10,537 bases of DNA from an uncultured Neisseria sp. (GCA_927911515.1 CAKMQH010000231.1:1-10537); one strand, 5' to 3'. Counted from the stretch's first letter, positions 1 to 7,399 are shown. Numbers and translations are program-made. Notes: a model not told the origin generated them from the letters alone.

Positions 1-555
1 GGGATGACGCGTAAAAAAAGACCACCACTTACAAAGAACAAGACCCGGCCAAAGTGACGCATTATTGACACAGCTGGCCGAATTTCCGACTACCAACGTG
101 TTTATTTGGATGAAACAGGATTTGACCGCTACCTGTTCCGCCCCTATGCCGCAGCCTGAGAGGGCGAATAGTGAAAGCGCAGATAAGTGGAAAAGATACC
201 GACGCTTATCTCTGGTGTCCGCACAAATCGGCAACCGGCTGATTGCTCCGATGGTTTATCAAAATACGATGACCGGAGTCTTTTTTGAAGCGTGGTTTCA
301 GCAATGCCTACTGCCCGCATTGACTCAAAAATCGGTGATTATTTTAGATAATGCACGATTTCACCGTATGAGCGTCTTACGGGAAATGGCGGAAAAAATT
401 GGGACATAAGGTATTGCCTCTTGCACCTTAATTCACCTGAGCTCAACCCGATTGAGAAGGTGTGGGCGAATATTAAGCAGTATCTGCGAACCGTTTTGTC
501 TGATTACGCCCAATTTGGCGATGCGCTACTGTCCTATTTTGATTTTAATTGACTA
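1..555 (+). mobile_element. IS630-family insertion sequence, decayed, left part outside the window
   Basis: The transposase remnant runs to a stop at 550-552. The element appears to end just after it, at a TATA around 554-557. Immediately beyond, the sequence becomes a minus-strand methyltransferase gene cut inside its CIYIDPPYN region. IS630/Tc1-mariner elements insert at TA and duplicate it, so a TA junction inside another gene fits. The left end and its terminal repeat lie before position 1, so the inverted repeats cannot be compared here. The family call is solid from the transposase motifs; the exact end is an estimate of a few bases. Confidence 0.75.
4..552 (+). pseudogene. IS630-family transposase (DDE_3 domain), multiply frameshifted
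   Basis: This is the catalytic part of an IS630-type DDE transposase. Reading across frames gives YLDETGFDRY (first Asp at 109-111), VIILDNARFHR (second Asp at 347-349) and SPELNPIEKVW (Glu at 454-456), ending in LLSYFDFN and a TGA at 550-552. All three catalytic acidic residues are present, but the frame is lost repeatedly. Single bases appear to be missing near 27-30, 64-66, 88-90, 150 and 195, and added near 404 and 430. The longest unbroken piece, about 190-409, covers the middle of the domain. MTRKKRP at position 4 is probably internal or the start of a second ORF; the N-terminal helix-turn-helix part lies upstream of the window. With this many shifts it cannot produce an active enzyme. 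Confidence 0.85.
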
Positions 556-855
556 TAAATGCAATGTATCCGCCCGCCAAATTCTGGCAACAGTGATTTA
601 AGTGCTAACAGGTTATCGCGTGGATCAAAATATTGTCGCTGCGGTTGTCTGGTGAACCGGCAGCCGCGTGAAAATCATATTGCTTGTTGAGAAAATGAAA
701 CGGTACATCCAGATGATGCAGTTTGACTTGAGCTTTTCCTTGCCAAGTTAATTCGGGTATTTTGTACTTCCCGTATCACTTGACAAAAAATCAGCACAAT
801 GAGTTGAATTCTTTAGATAATTATTTGATGTGAAGTATAATTGCGTGCGTGGCAT
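556..855 (-). pseudogene. Fragment of a site-specific (type III-like) DNA methyltransferase, Mod N-terminus
   Basis: On the minus strand, frame-corrected translation gives SDTGSTKYP, then LTWQGKAQVKLHHLDVPFHF, QYDFHAAAGSPDNRSDNILI and, after a shift, DNLLALKSLLPEFGGR, then IHCIY. This is the N-terminal region typical of type III-like Mod adenine methyltransferases (N6_N4_Mtase family), where IHGDNLLAL and CIYIDPPYN lead into the S-adenosylmethionine-binding and catalytic core. Two single-base deletions are apparent, near 749-754 and 617-621. The gene stops at about 556, where IS630 begins; the DPPY motif and the rest would lie beyond the element, outside the window. The start is uncertain: ATG at 853-855 has AGGA eight bases upstream (864-867), and a TTG at 784-786 is the other option. 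Non-functional as it stands. Whether a Res partner exists cannot be seen. Confidence 0.65.
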
Positions 856-943
856 AAGTTGCATCCTAAAAATTAAGAAAATATTAATGTATCTAAATGA
901 CAGATGTACTAATAGATTTGGATTGTACCAACAGAAACACAAG
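787..943. other. AT-rich spacer between the TnsE-like gene and the methyltransferase fragment
   Basis: This stretch is markedly AT-rich and mostly non-coding; its first part (to 855) may be the 5' end of the methyltransferase gene. On the minus strand a possible extended -10, TGGTACAAT, lies at 922-930 without a convincing -35. It could drive the methyltransferase gene, but the support is weak. I see no clear terminator hairpin. Confidence 0.3.
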
Positions 944-2693
944 TCAGGTGGAAGTTGCCAAGCAGGCTTTGTAAATAGATGAAGCATATTCTTCGATACT
1001 CGGCCAGCTATGCTTCATTGGCCTGATATGAAATCTCCCGTGTGGAGGAATATTTTTCCAAATTCCTTTTGACCGAGCAAGCAAATGCAGGATTTTTTTT
1101 ATTTCTTCAGCCTTCATTGAACTTGCTCCATATATCATAGCAGCAGTTAAGGATTCTGATTCTCTTTGTTCAAACTCCACCAACCAAAATAGCATATTAT
1201 CTATATTGAGTTCGGCAATTAAAACTCTTCTTGGAGTTTTGACTAGGTTGGTTGTTGTTGCAGAAGTATCTAAATAAGACCATTGACTGCTACGATTAGA
1301 AGTTAACGGCATATATAGGGTCGGCCATACTTTTGCCGTAACACCTTTATCTTGATAGTTCTCTGATAAATATCGGACAGCGGCCATCATATTTTCAAAG
1401 GTAGCAGGCAGAGCTTCAGAACGACTGTGAGAACGTAGCTTTTGAGCGATGCCTGTTTCTTTTCCAACATTAATAGAGATTGAAATAGGAGCAGTTTTGG
1501 ACTGTCCTGATGTACCGTCGCCGGTTCCCAATGCTGTGGTCGATTCCGATGGCGGCAAAAACAGTAAGTCTGTTTTTCTATAATTACAAAACTCTTTTTC
1601 AGGCTTGATGAGTTCTTTATTCCAAAGATCTCCAAAACGTTCTTTTACATAGTCAATAACCATTCTTTTCATATTCTGCACAGGCTCTTCTATGCTATGC
1701 AGTTTTTTTTGAAGTACCAGATTTTAATCTCTGGTTCCTTAGATAAGGACGTTTATTTGATTCCGGTAGATCAGTTTCTGGAGATGCTTGCCTGCCATCA
1801 TTGTCTCTAATAACCACTAAATTAGAAAAAGGAAAGGGAGCAGTACAACGCAATAATTCTAAGATTAAGGTACGAACTTTTCCACCGCTCGTAAAACTTA
1901 GGCAGCGTGCAGCCCAATCTGTTTTTCCTTGAAACGGGAAATTAGTTTCCGGCATCGGCTGATGATACTTCCCCACTGATTGTTTGACTAACGAACGATG
2001 AATTTGGAAAAATCCCTGCTGTGCATTTTTGTCCCTTAAAATCCTACCCAAAACCCATCCCTCATTATCGTAAAGCCATTGTCGTAAATGGATTATGAGA
2101 ATCTTGGTTTTTGAATCAAAACCGCATCGCTCACCGATGATTTGATCGAAATTAGTTTCATATGACCCCAAAAAAGCAATCTTGGCCAAATTGGTTGAAA
2201 TGGCGTAATAAAAACGAATAACTTCAGCAACGGGAATAATGATTGAATAGGGATCTCCATCAGATTCAATAGCCAAACATCTTGCAGATAATCCATTTTT
2301 GAAACCGCCAATATCAAAGGCAGCTTTATTGATGATATAACCGGTTTGATCTTTATGCGCTGCTTCAATCAAACGTACAGAATCTTCAGCTATGTTAACG
2401 TTTGGTAGATTACTAGGCACGATAACTTGGTAATCCAATAACTTACCGTTTTTCCAAAGAGAACCGATAGTAAGTACCGGCAGTTGTCCAACACCAATAG
2501 TGCAGCATATTCGCTCTTTATTTAACCAGCCAAAATCAGCAATAGACGTTTTGTCTGTTACTGATACAGGTCTGAGATAAACGTCGATAGTCGGTTCCGT
2601 AGGTACGTTATCGTTTTTTCGTACTGCTCCGAACCAATCAATTCTCCAAACTCTTCCGTCGTTGGGAAATTCTTTAATCTGGATCACCGGCAT
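944..2693 (-). pseudogene. TnsE-like protein (Tn7-type target selector homologue), split by one frameshift
   Basis: Two minus-strand ORFs, 1695-2717 (340 codons) and 944-1681 (245 codons), join into one frame if one A is removed from an A8 run (T8 at 1703-1710). The result is about 590 residues from 2717, or 582 from the preferred ATG at 2691-2693 (MPVIQIKEF), which has GGAA seven bases upstream. Numbering from 2717, I see IPVAEVIRFYY at 161-171, FPFQGKTDW at 260-268, LELLRCTAPFPF at 286-297, a hydrophilic linker, then RRVLIAELNI at 496-505, FWLVEFEQRESES at 510-522 and HSWPSIEEYA at 569-578. The order and spacing resemble Tn7 TnsE (about 540 residues), including its C-terminal domain, which directs Tn7 to replicating or conjugating DNA. 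This is remembered family resemblance, not an alignment. No other Tns gene is present. Composition is much more AT-rich than lipA or lon, suggesting transfer. It lies 60 bp after lipA with no terminator between. Confidence 0.5.
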
Positions 2694-2708
2694 CTTGTTA
2701 TTCCATGT

Positions 2709-2768
2709 TAGCACCATTTAGCGATGTATAGCACCAAAGAGCGATGTTCAGTATCATTTATTGTTAGA
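2709..2768. repeat. Three degenerate 20-bp tandem repeats at the lipA/accessory junction
   Basis: Unit A (2709-2728) TAGCACCATTTAGCGATGTA and unit B (2729-2748) TAGCACCAAAGAGCGATGTT match at 16 of 20 positions, differing mainly in the central triplet. Unit C (2749-2768) CAGTATCATTTATTGTTAGA matches unit A at 12 of 20. The array contains the lipA stop codon (2754-2756) and ends 15 bp before the TnsE-like start. Repeats of about 20 bp near a Tn7-like gene recall TnsB-binding sites in transposon ends. They could equally be an operator for the downstream gene. The match count is by eye. Confidence 0.55.
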
Positions 2769-3736
2769 ATTCACACTTTCGCGCAATGCTTCGGCAGCCT
2801 GTTCGTCGGCATGGTAGCTTGAGCGAACCATGGCGCCGATAGCGGCGTTGGTGAAGCCCAGTTCGTACGCTTCTTTTTCAAAGATTTTGAACTGGTCGGG
2901 CGTGACGTAGCGTAAGACGGGCAGGTGTCCGTCTGAAGGCTGGAGATACTGGCCGATGGTAATCATCTCGATATTGTGCGCCCGCATATCGCGCATGATT
3001 TCGCGCACGTCTTCGTCCGTTTCGCCCAAGCCGACCATGATGCCGGATTTGGTCGGAATGTGCGGCATCATTTCTTTGTAGCGGCGCAGCAGGTCGAGGG
3101 AGTGCTGATAGTTGGCACCTGGACGGGCTTTTTTATACAGGCTCGGATGGGTTTCCAAGTTGTGGTTCATTACGTCGGGCGGTGTTTCAGCAAGGATTTT
3201 TTAGTGCGATGTCCAAACGACCGCGGAAGTCGGGAACGAGGATTTCGATTTTGGTGTTCGGACTGGTTTCGCGGATGGCTTTGATGCAGTCGGCGAAATG
3301 CTGTGCGCCGCCGTCGCGCAGGTCGTCGCGGTCAACCGAAGTGATGACGACGTAACGCAGGTTCATGGCTTTGACGGATTCTGCGAGGTTTTTCGGTTCG
3401 TCAGGGTCGAGCATATTCGGACGGCCGTGTCCTACGTCGCAGAACGGGCAGCGGCGGGTACAAATATCGCCCATAATCATGAAGGTCGCCGTGCCTTTGC
3501 TGAAGCATTCGCCGATGTTCGGGCAGGAGGCTTCTTCGCAAACGGTATGCATTTTTTGCTCACGCAAAATATCTTTGATTTCAAAGAATTTGCGTGACGG
3601 CAGTTTGGCGCGTATCCATTCGGGCTTTTTCAGTTTTTCCTGAAGGGGGACGACTTTTGATGGGGATGCGGGCGGTTTTGTCCGCGCCTTTGAGTTTGAC
3701 GCCGCGTTTGGGATCGTCAACTTTGATTTCGCTCAT
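2754..3736 (-). pseudogene. lipA: Lipoyl synthase LipA, two +1 frameshifts
   Basis: LipA is a radical-SAM enzyme that inserts two sulfurs into protein-bound octanoyl groups to make lipoyl cofactor for pyruvate and 2-oxoglutarate dehydrogenases and the glycine cleavage system. The ATG is at 3734-3736 (MSEIKVDDPKRGVKL). Corrected length is 326 residues, normal for the family. The auxiliary cluster motif CEEASCPNIGEC and the radical-SAM motif CTRRCPFC are both intact, followed by VITSVDRDDLRDGG and GLGETDEDV. Two extra A's break the frame: in an A4 run after ARIPIK (3655-3658) and in an A6 run after LDIAL (3197-3202). As written, translation stops soon after the first shift. The C-terminus after ALRES is VNSNNK, unlike the Gly/Cys/His-rich tail I recall from meningococcal LipA, and it runs into the 20-bp repeats. 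The start overlaps the lipB stop (TAATG). Identity is certain; whether it is truly broken is not. Confidence 0.93.
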
Positions 3737-4353
3737 TAATTGTTCGCTTTCGGTGTGAGTTGTGTCTCGAGGTGTGCGGTCAGTTTTTGTGCAACTTCGT
3801 CCAAAGTGGGACAGGGTTGGACAAAATCCGCGATTTGCGTCATTTCCATGCCGGCGTAGCCGCAAGGGTTGATGTGGGTAAACGGGCTTAGGTCCATGTT
3901 TACGTTCAATGCCAGACCGTGATAGACAGAGCCGTCTTTAATACGCAAACCGAGTGAGGCGATTTTGCGCTCGCCGACATAAACGCCGGGGCGTTTCGGG
4001 TCTGCCGCCGCTTCGATTCCGTATTCCGCCAAGGTGGCGATGATACTGTTTTCAAGCGCGGAAACGATGTTGCGGACGCTGGTTTTGCGGCGTTTGAAGT
4101 TGATCATGGTGTAAACGACCAACTGACCGGGACCGTGGTAGGTGATTTGTCCGCCCCGATCGATTTGGATGACGGGTATGTCGTCGCGAATCAGGAGGTG
4201 TTCCGGTTTGCCTGCCAGACCTTGCGTGAAGACGGGCGGATGCTCGACCACCCATAATTCGTCTTCGGTATGTTCGTCGCGGGCGGCGTTGAACGCTTTC
4301 ATGGCTTCGAAAGTCGGTTGGTACTCGACCATGCCTTTATGCACGATTTTCAT
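3736..4353 (-). CDS. lipB: Octanoyltransferase LipB
   Basis: LipB transfers the octanoyl group from octanoyl-acyl-carrier protein to the lipoyl-domain lysine of target enzymes in the cytoplasm, the first step of lipoate biosynthesis; LipA then adds sulfur. The 205-residue product has the expected blocks: EHPPVFTQG at 37-45, RGGQITYHGPGQLV at 66-79, KIASLGLRIK at 130-139 with the catalytic Lys130, and LNVNMDLSPF then NPCGYAGMEM with the nucleophile Cys164. The Lys-Cys spacing of 34 equals that of E. coli LipB (Lys135/Cys169). The length is normal and the frame intact, in contrast to lipA. The ATG at 4351-4353 follows the ybeD stop by one base, and its TAA shares an A with the lipA ATG, so the three genes should be co-transcribed and translationally coupled. 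Confidence 0.97.
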   Translation of the reverse strand: MKIVHKGMVEYQPTFEAMKAFNAARDEHTEDELWVVEHPPVFTQGLAGKPEHLLIRDDIPVIQIDRGGQITYHGPGQLVVYTMINFKRRKTSVRNIVSALENSIIATLAEYGIEAAADPKRPGVYVGERKIASLGLRIKDGSVYHGLALNVNMDLSPFTHINPCGYAGMEMTQIADFVQPCPTLDEVAQKLTAHLETQLTPKANN

Positions 4354-4354
4354 A

Positions 4355-4621
4355 TCAGTACACTACTTTTACCATTTCGTGATCGGTCAGGGCGCGGTAG
4401 ATTTTGTCTAATTGCTCTTTGCTGTCAACGTTTACTTTGACGGTCGCGCCGGTATAGTTGCCCTTGCTGCTTTGGCGGGTAGTAATGTGGTGGGGCTCGG
4501 TATCGGGTGCGTGTTTGCGGACGGTTTCTAGAATATTTTTTTCAAATTCGGGATGCGAATCGCCCATGACTTTGATGGGAAACTGGCAGGGGAATTCGAT
4601 TAGTGAGGTTTGGTCGGTCAT
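4355..4621 (-). CDS. ybeD: YbeD/DUF493 family protein, first gene of the lipoate operon
   Basis: An 88-residue protein beginning MTDQTSLIEFPCQFPIKVMG, with the family pattern FPIKVMG near the N-terminus, TRQSSKGNYT in the middle, and VNVDSKEQLDKIYRAL followed by VKVVY at the end. DUF493 proteins have a small alpha/beta (ACT-like) fold; E. coli YbeD sits in the same ybeD-lipB-lipA neighbourhood. Its biochemical role is not established; a regulatory part in lipoate metabolism is a guess from gene order. The ATG is supported by AGGAG (4628-4632 on the minus strand), seven bases away. The promoter is probably the minus-strand site at 4725-4753. Confidence 0.9.
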   Translation of the reverse strand: MTDQTSLIEFPCQFPIKVMGDSHPEFEKNILETVRKHAPDTEPHHITTRQSSKGNYTGATVKVNVDSKEQLDKIYRALTDHEMVKVVY

Positions 4622-4649
4622 GGCTGACTCCTGATGTGCTGTATGTCGA

Positions 4650-4688
4650 GAGGTCGTCTGAAAGTTTTCCAGCCTTTCAGACGACCTC
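4650..4688. repeat. Inverted pair of DNA uptake sequences (AGGTCGTCTGAA) forming a hairpin
   Basis: A 14-bp arm GAGGTCGTCTGAAA (4650-4663) is perfectly inverted at 4675-4688 around an 11-base loop. Each arm holds a full 12-base DUS of the mucosa dialect (4651-4662 and 4676-4687). DUS promote uptake of kin DNA through the type IV pilus receptor ComP. Inverted DUS usually act as terminators after genes, but here the pair lies between divergent ybeD and lon, inside the ybeD leader. There is no T-run on either side, so termination is doubtful. Confidence 0.9.
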
Positions 4689-4724
4689 GAATGGCGTGTA
4701 TTTTATCGCAAAAAGTTGCCGATA

Positions 4725-4753
4725 AAAATAGAAGCGTACATCGGCTTTTTCAA
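4725..4753 (-). promoter_or_regulatory. Predicted sigma-70 promoter for ybeD-lipB-lipA
   Basis: On the minus strand TTGAAA (4748-4753) and TATTTT (4725-4730) are separated by 17 bases. This is the best match upstream of ybeD, and transcription from it would pass through the DUS hairpin before the ybeD ribosome-binding site. Its -35 lies back to back with that of the proposed lon promoter. Prediction by eye. Confidence 0.45.
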
Positions 4754-4755
4754 GT

Positions 4756-4784
4756 CTTGAAATACGCTTTTCCATCCCAATTTA
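4756..4784 (+). promoter_or_regulatory. lon: Predicted heat-shock (sigma-32/RpoH) promoter for lon
   Basis: CTTGAAA (4756-4762) is followed after 13 bases by CCCAATTTA (4776-4784). The sigma-32 consensus is CTTGAAA, 13-17 bases, CCCCATTTA, so the -35 is perfect and the -10 differs at one position. It lies 37 bp before the lon start. E. coli lon is a classical sigma-32 gene, which fits. Confidence 0.55.
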
Positions 4785-4821
4785 AGCCACATTCCGAATT
4801 TATTACCAAGTAGAGAACAAT

Positions 4822-7285
4822 ATGCCGACAAAAGAAAAACATTTTGAGGAATACAGCGCATTGGCAACCCTGCCTTTACGAGATGTCGTCGTTTATCCGC
4901 ACATGGTGTTGCCGCTGTTTGTAGGCCGCCCGAAATCCATTGCGGCATTGGAAGCGGCAATGGCAAATGACGATCCGGTGTTTTTGCTGGCGCAAATCGA
5001 CCCGAACACCGAAGATCCGACGGCGTCTGATTTGCACCGTACGGGTACGGTCGCGCAGGTTTTGCAGGTGTTGAAGCTGCCTGACGGCACGGTGAAAGTG
5101 TTGGTCGAAGGTATCCGACGCGGCAGAGTATTGACCATTGAAGAGAGCGGCGGACTGTTCCTGTCCCATGTCGAAGCTGTCGATGAGTATGCGGATGCGG
5201 ACAATCCCGATATCGAAGCGATTCGTCGCACGCTGCTTACCCAGTTCGACCAATACGCCAAGTTGAATAAAAAAAATCCCTGCCGAAATCATCAATACCA
5301 TCAACGGTATCGATGATAACAGCCGTTTGGTAGACACGATTGCGGCGCATTTGCAGTTGAAACTGGAGCAGCGCCAACAGATTTTGGAAACCTTCGGCAT
5401 TATCAGCCGTATGGAGTTTCTGCTTGCCCAGTTGGAATCCGAACTGGACATCATGCAGGTCGAAAAACGCATCCGCGGTCGCGTCAAACGCCAGATGGAA
5501 AAATCCCAACGCGAGTATTATCTGAACGAGCAAGTGAAAGCGATTCAGAAAGAATTGGGCGAAGAAGACGAACGCGGCGAACTGGATGCGTTGGAAGTAA
5601 AAATCAAAGAAGCGGGCATGACCAAAGAGGCTGAAGAGAAATGTCTGTCCGAACTGAAAAAGCTGAAAATGATGCCGCCTATGTCTGCGGAATCCACCGT
5701 CGTGCGCAACTATATCGATACTTTGCTTGAGCTGCCGTGGAAGAAAAAATCCCGTGTCAGCAAAGACATTGCCAAAGCCGATTTGGTGTTGAACGCCGAC
5801 CATTACGGCTTGGAAAAAGTCAAAGAGCGGATTTTGGAATACCTCGCCGTCCAAAAACGTATGGACAAGCTCAAAGGTCCGATTCTGTGTTTGGTCGGTC
5901 CTCCAGGTGTGGGTAAAACCTCATTGGGCGAGTCCATCGCCAAAGCAACAGGCCGCCAATATGTCCGCATGGCTTTAGGCGGCGTGCGCGACGAAAGCGA
6001 AATCCGCGGACACCGCCGCACCTATATCGGCTCTATGCCCGGCAAAATCCTGCAAAACATGGCTAAAGCAGGCGTGAAGAATCCGCTGTTCCTGCTCGAC
6101 GAAATCGACAAATTAGGCAGCGACTTCCGCGGCGATCCTGCCAGCGCATTGCTTGAAGTGCTCGATCCTGAGCAAAACAACAAGTTTGCCGATCATTATG
6201 CGGAAGTGGATTATGATTTGAGCGATGTGATGTTTATCGCCACATCTAATAGTCTGAACATTCCTACTCCATTGCTCGACCGCATGGAAATCATCCGTTT
6301 GTCCGGCTATACCGAAGACGAAAAAATCAATATCGCCATGCAGTATCTCGTGCCGAAACAAATGAAACGCAACGGCGTGAAAGAAGGCGAATTGGTGGTC
6401 GAGGAAAGCGCGGTGCGCGATATTATCCGTTATTACACCCGTGAAGCCGGTGTGCGTTCGCTCGATCGCGAAATTGCCAAAATCTGCCGCAAGGTGGTGA
6501 TGCAGATTACTTTGAACGAAGATAAGAAGAGGTCGTCTGAAACCAAGAAAACCAGCAAAGCCAAGCCTAAGGCGGTTAAAGTCAATGAGAAAAACCTGCA
6601 TGACTATTTGGGCGTGCGCCGCTTCGATTACGGCGTTGCCGAAAGTGAAAACCGCATCGGACAGGTTACCGGTTTGGCGTGGACGGAAGTCGGCGGCGAA
6701 TTGCTGACCGTCGAAGCTGTGGCGTTGCCGGGCAAGGGCGTGATTCAGTGTACCGGCCAGTTGGGCGACGTGATGAAGGAATCTGTGTCTGCGGCATGGT
6801 CCGTTGTCCGTTCCCGTGCAGAATCAGTGGGTTTGGCTCCCGATTTTTACGAGAAAAAAGACATCCATGTTCACGTTCCAGAAGGCGCAACGCCGAAAGA
6901 CGGTCCGAGCGCAGGTATCGCCATGACTTTGGCGATGGTGTCTGCCTTTACCAAAATTCCGGTGCGCGCCGATGTGGCAATGACAGGCGAAATCACCCTG
7001 CGCGGCGAAGTCTTGCCAATCGGCGGGTTGAAGGAAAAACTGTTGGCTGCCTTGCGCGGCGGCATCAAACACGTCCTGATTCCGAAAGATAACGTCAAAG
7101 ACTTGGAAGAAATCCCTGAAAACGTGAAAACCGGCCTGACCGTCCATCCGGTCAAATGGATAGACGAAGTCCTCGCTTTGGGCTTGGAAAGCCAGCCGAC
7201 ACCTTGGGTTGCGCTTTTAAGTACCGAAGAGGCGCAGGTTGAAGCCGCCAAGCCTAAGTCAAGGGCGAAAGCGACCAAACACTGA
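4822..7285 (+). pseudogene. lon: ATP-dependent Lon protease (LonA), one +1 frameshift in an A8 tract
   Basis: Lon is a cytoplasmic hexameric AAA+ serine protease that degrades misfolded and regulatory proteins. The frame from ATG 4822 is intact to codon 149. The A8 run at 5269-5276 carries one A more than LNKKIPAEI needs, causing a stop at 5314-5316; the rest is open from about 5279 to 7285. Corrected length is 820 residues. In corrected numbering: LON substrate-binding N-domain (PLRDVVVYPHMVLPLFVGR from 18), coiled-coil region to about 300, Walker A GPPGVGKT 359-366, Walker B LFLLDEIDK 422-430, and the S16 protease domain with KDGPSAG (Ser696) and GGLKEK (Lys739), spaced 43 as in E. coli Ser679/Lys722. 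A charged Lys/Ser/Ala insert near 568-588 between the ATPase and protease domains contains a DUS. Everything except the A8 tract looks functional, so true loss, slippage or a sequencing error are all possible. The ribosome-binding site is weak (TAGAGA, 4811-4816). Confidence 0.95.
6530..6541 (+). repeat. DNA uptake sequence inside lon
   Basis: A complete AGGTCGTCTGAA lies in frame in lon and encodes Arg-Ser-Ser-Glu (corrected residues 570-573). It sits in a lysine-rich segment between the AAA+ and protease domains that is absent from E. coli Lon as I recall it. Confidence 0.9.
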
Positions 7286-7310
7286 TTTTGTAAAAAATGT
7301 GTTGCAAAAG

Positions 7311-7360
7311 ATGCGGGTTTGCCTTGGAAGCCTGTAAAATAGGGCAATTCCGCATTTTTT
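7311..7360 (+). terminator. Rho-independent terminator of lon
   Basis: ATGCGG (7311-7316) pairs with CCGCAT (7350-7355) and, after a two-base interruption, TTGCC (7319-7323) pairs with GGCAA (7343-7347). A T6 run (7355-7360) follows. It starts 25 bp after the lon stop and ends two bases before the hupB -35, so lon and hupB are separate transcription units. Confidence 0.7.
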
Positions 7361-7362
7361 GC

Positions 7363-7392
7363 TTGACACGGTATTTTCAGAATTGCTATAAA
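7363..7392 (+). promoter_or_regulatory. hupB: Strong sigma-70 promoter of hupB
   Basis: Consensus TTGACA (7363-7368) and TATAAA (7387-7392) with an 18-base spacer. Transcription should start near 7399, leaving a leader of about 70 bases. A promoter this close to consensus suits an abundant nucleoid protein. Confidence 0.8.
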
Positions 7393-7399
7393 GCGCAAA

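Noticed and set aside
65..409. A TTG-started 114-codon protein as an intact gene
   Set aside because: Its first ~40 residues are out of frame with the transposase reading (YLDETGFDRY lies in another frame); only the later part is genuine transposase sequence.
748..987. A 79-codon minus-strand ORF as a separate gene
   Set aside because: Its C-terminal part reads SSDTGSTKYP, the start of the methyltransferase fragment, and its N-terminal part overlaps the TnsE-like gene's end and a non-coding spacer.
2709..2768. A CRISPR array
   Set aside because: The 20-bp units are directly adjacent with no spacers, only three exist and they are degenerate.
2927..2937. GTCCGTCTGAA inside lipA as a possible DNA uptake sequence
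   Set aside because: Only a partial match to either DUS dialect. It lies in the conserved PSDGHLPVLRY coding stretch, so protein sequence explains it.
5237..5854. Long minus-strand ORF opposite lon (205 codons), with others at 4876-5487 and 6113-6601
   Set aside because: Phe/His/Asp-rich mirror translations of a strongly coding + strand gene, with no ribosome-binding site or recognisable domain.
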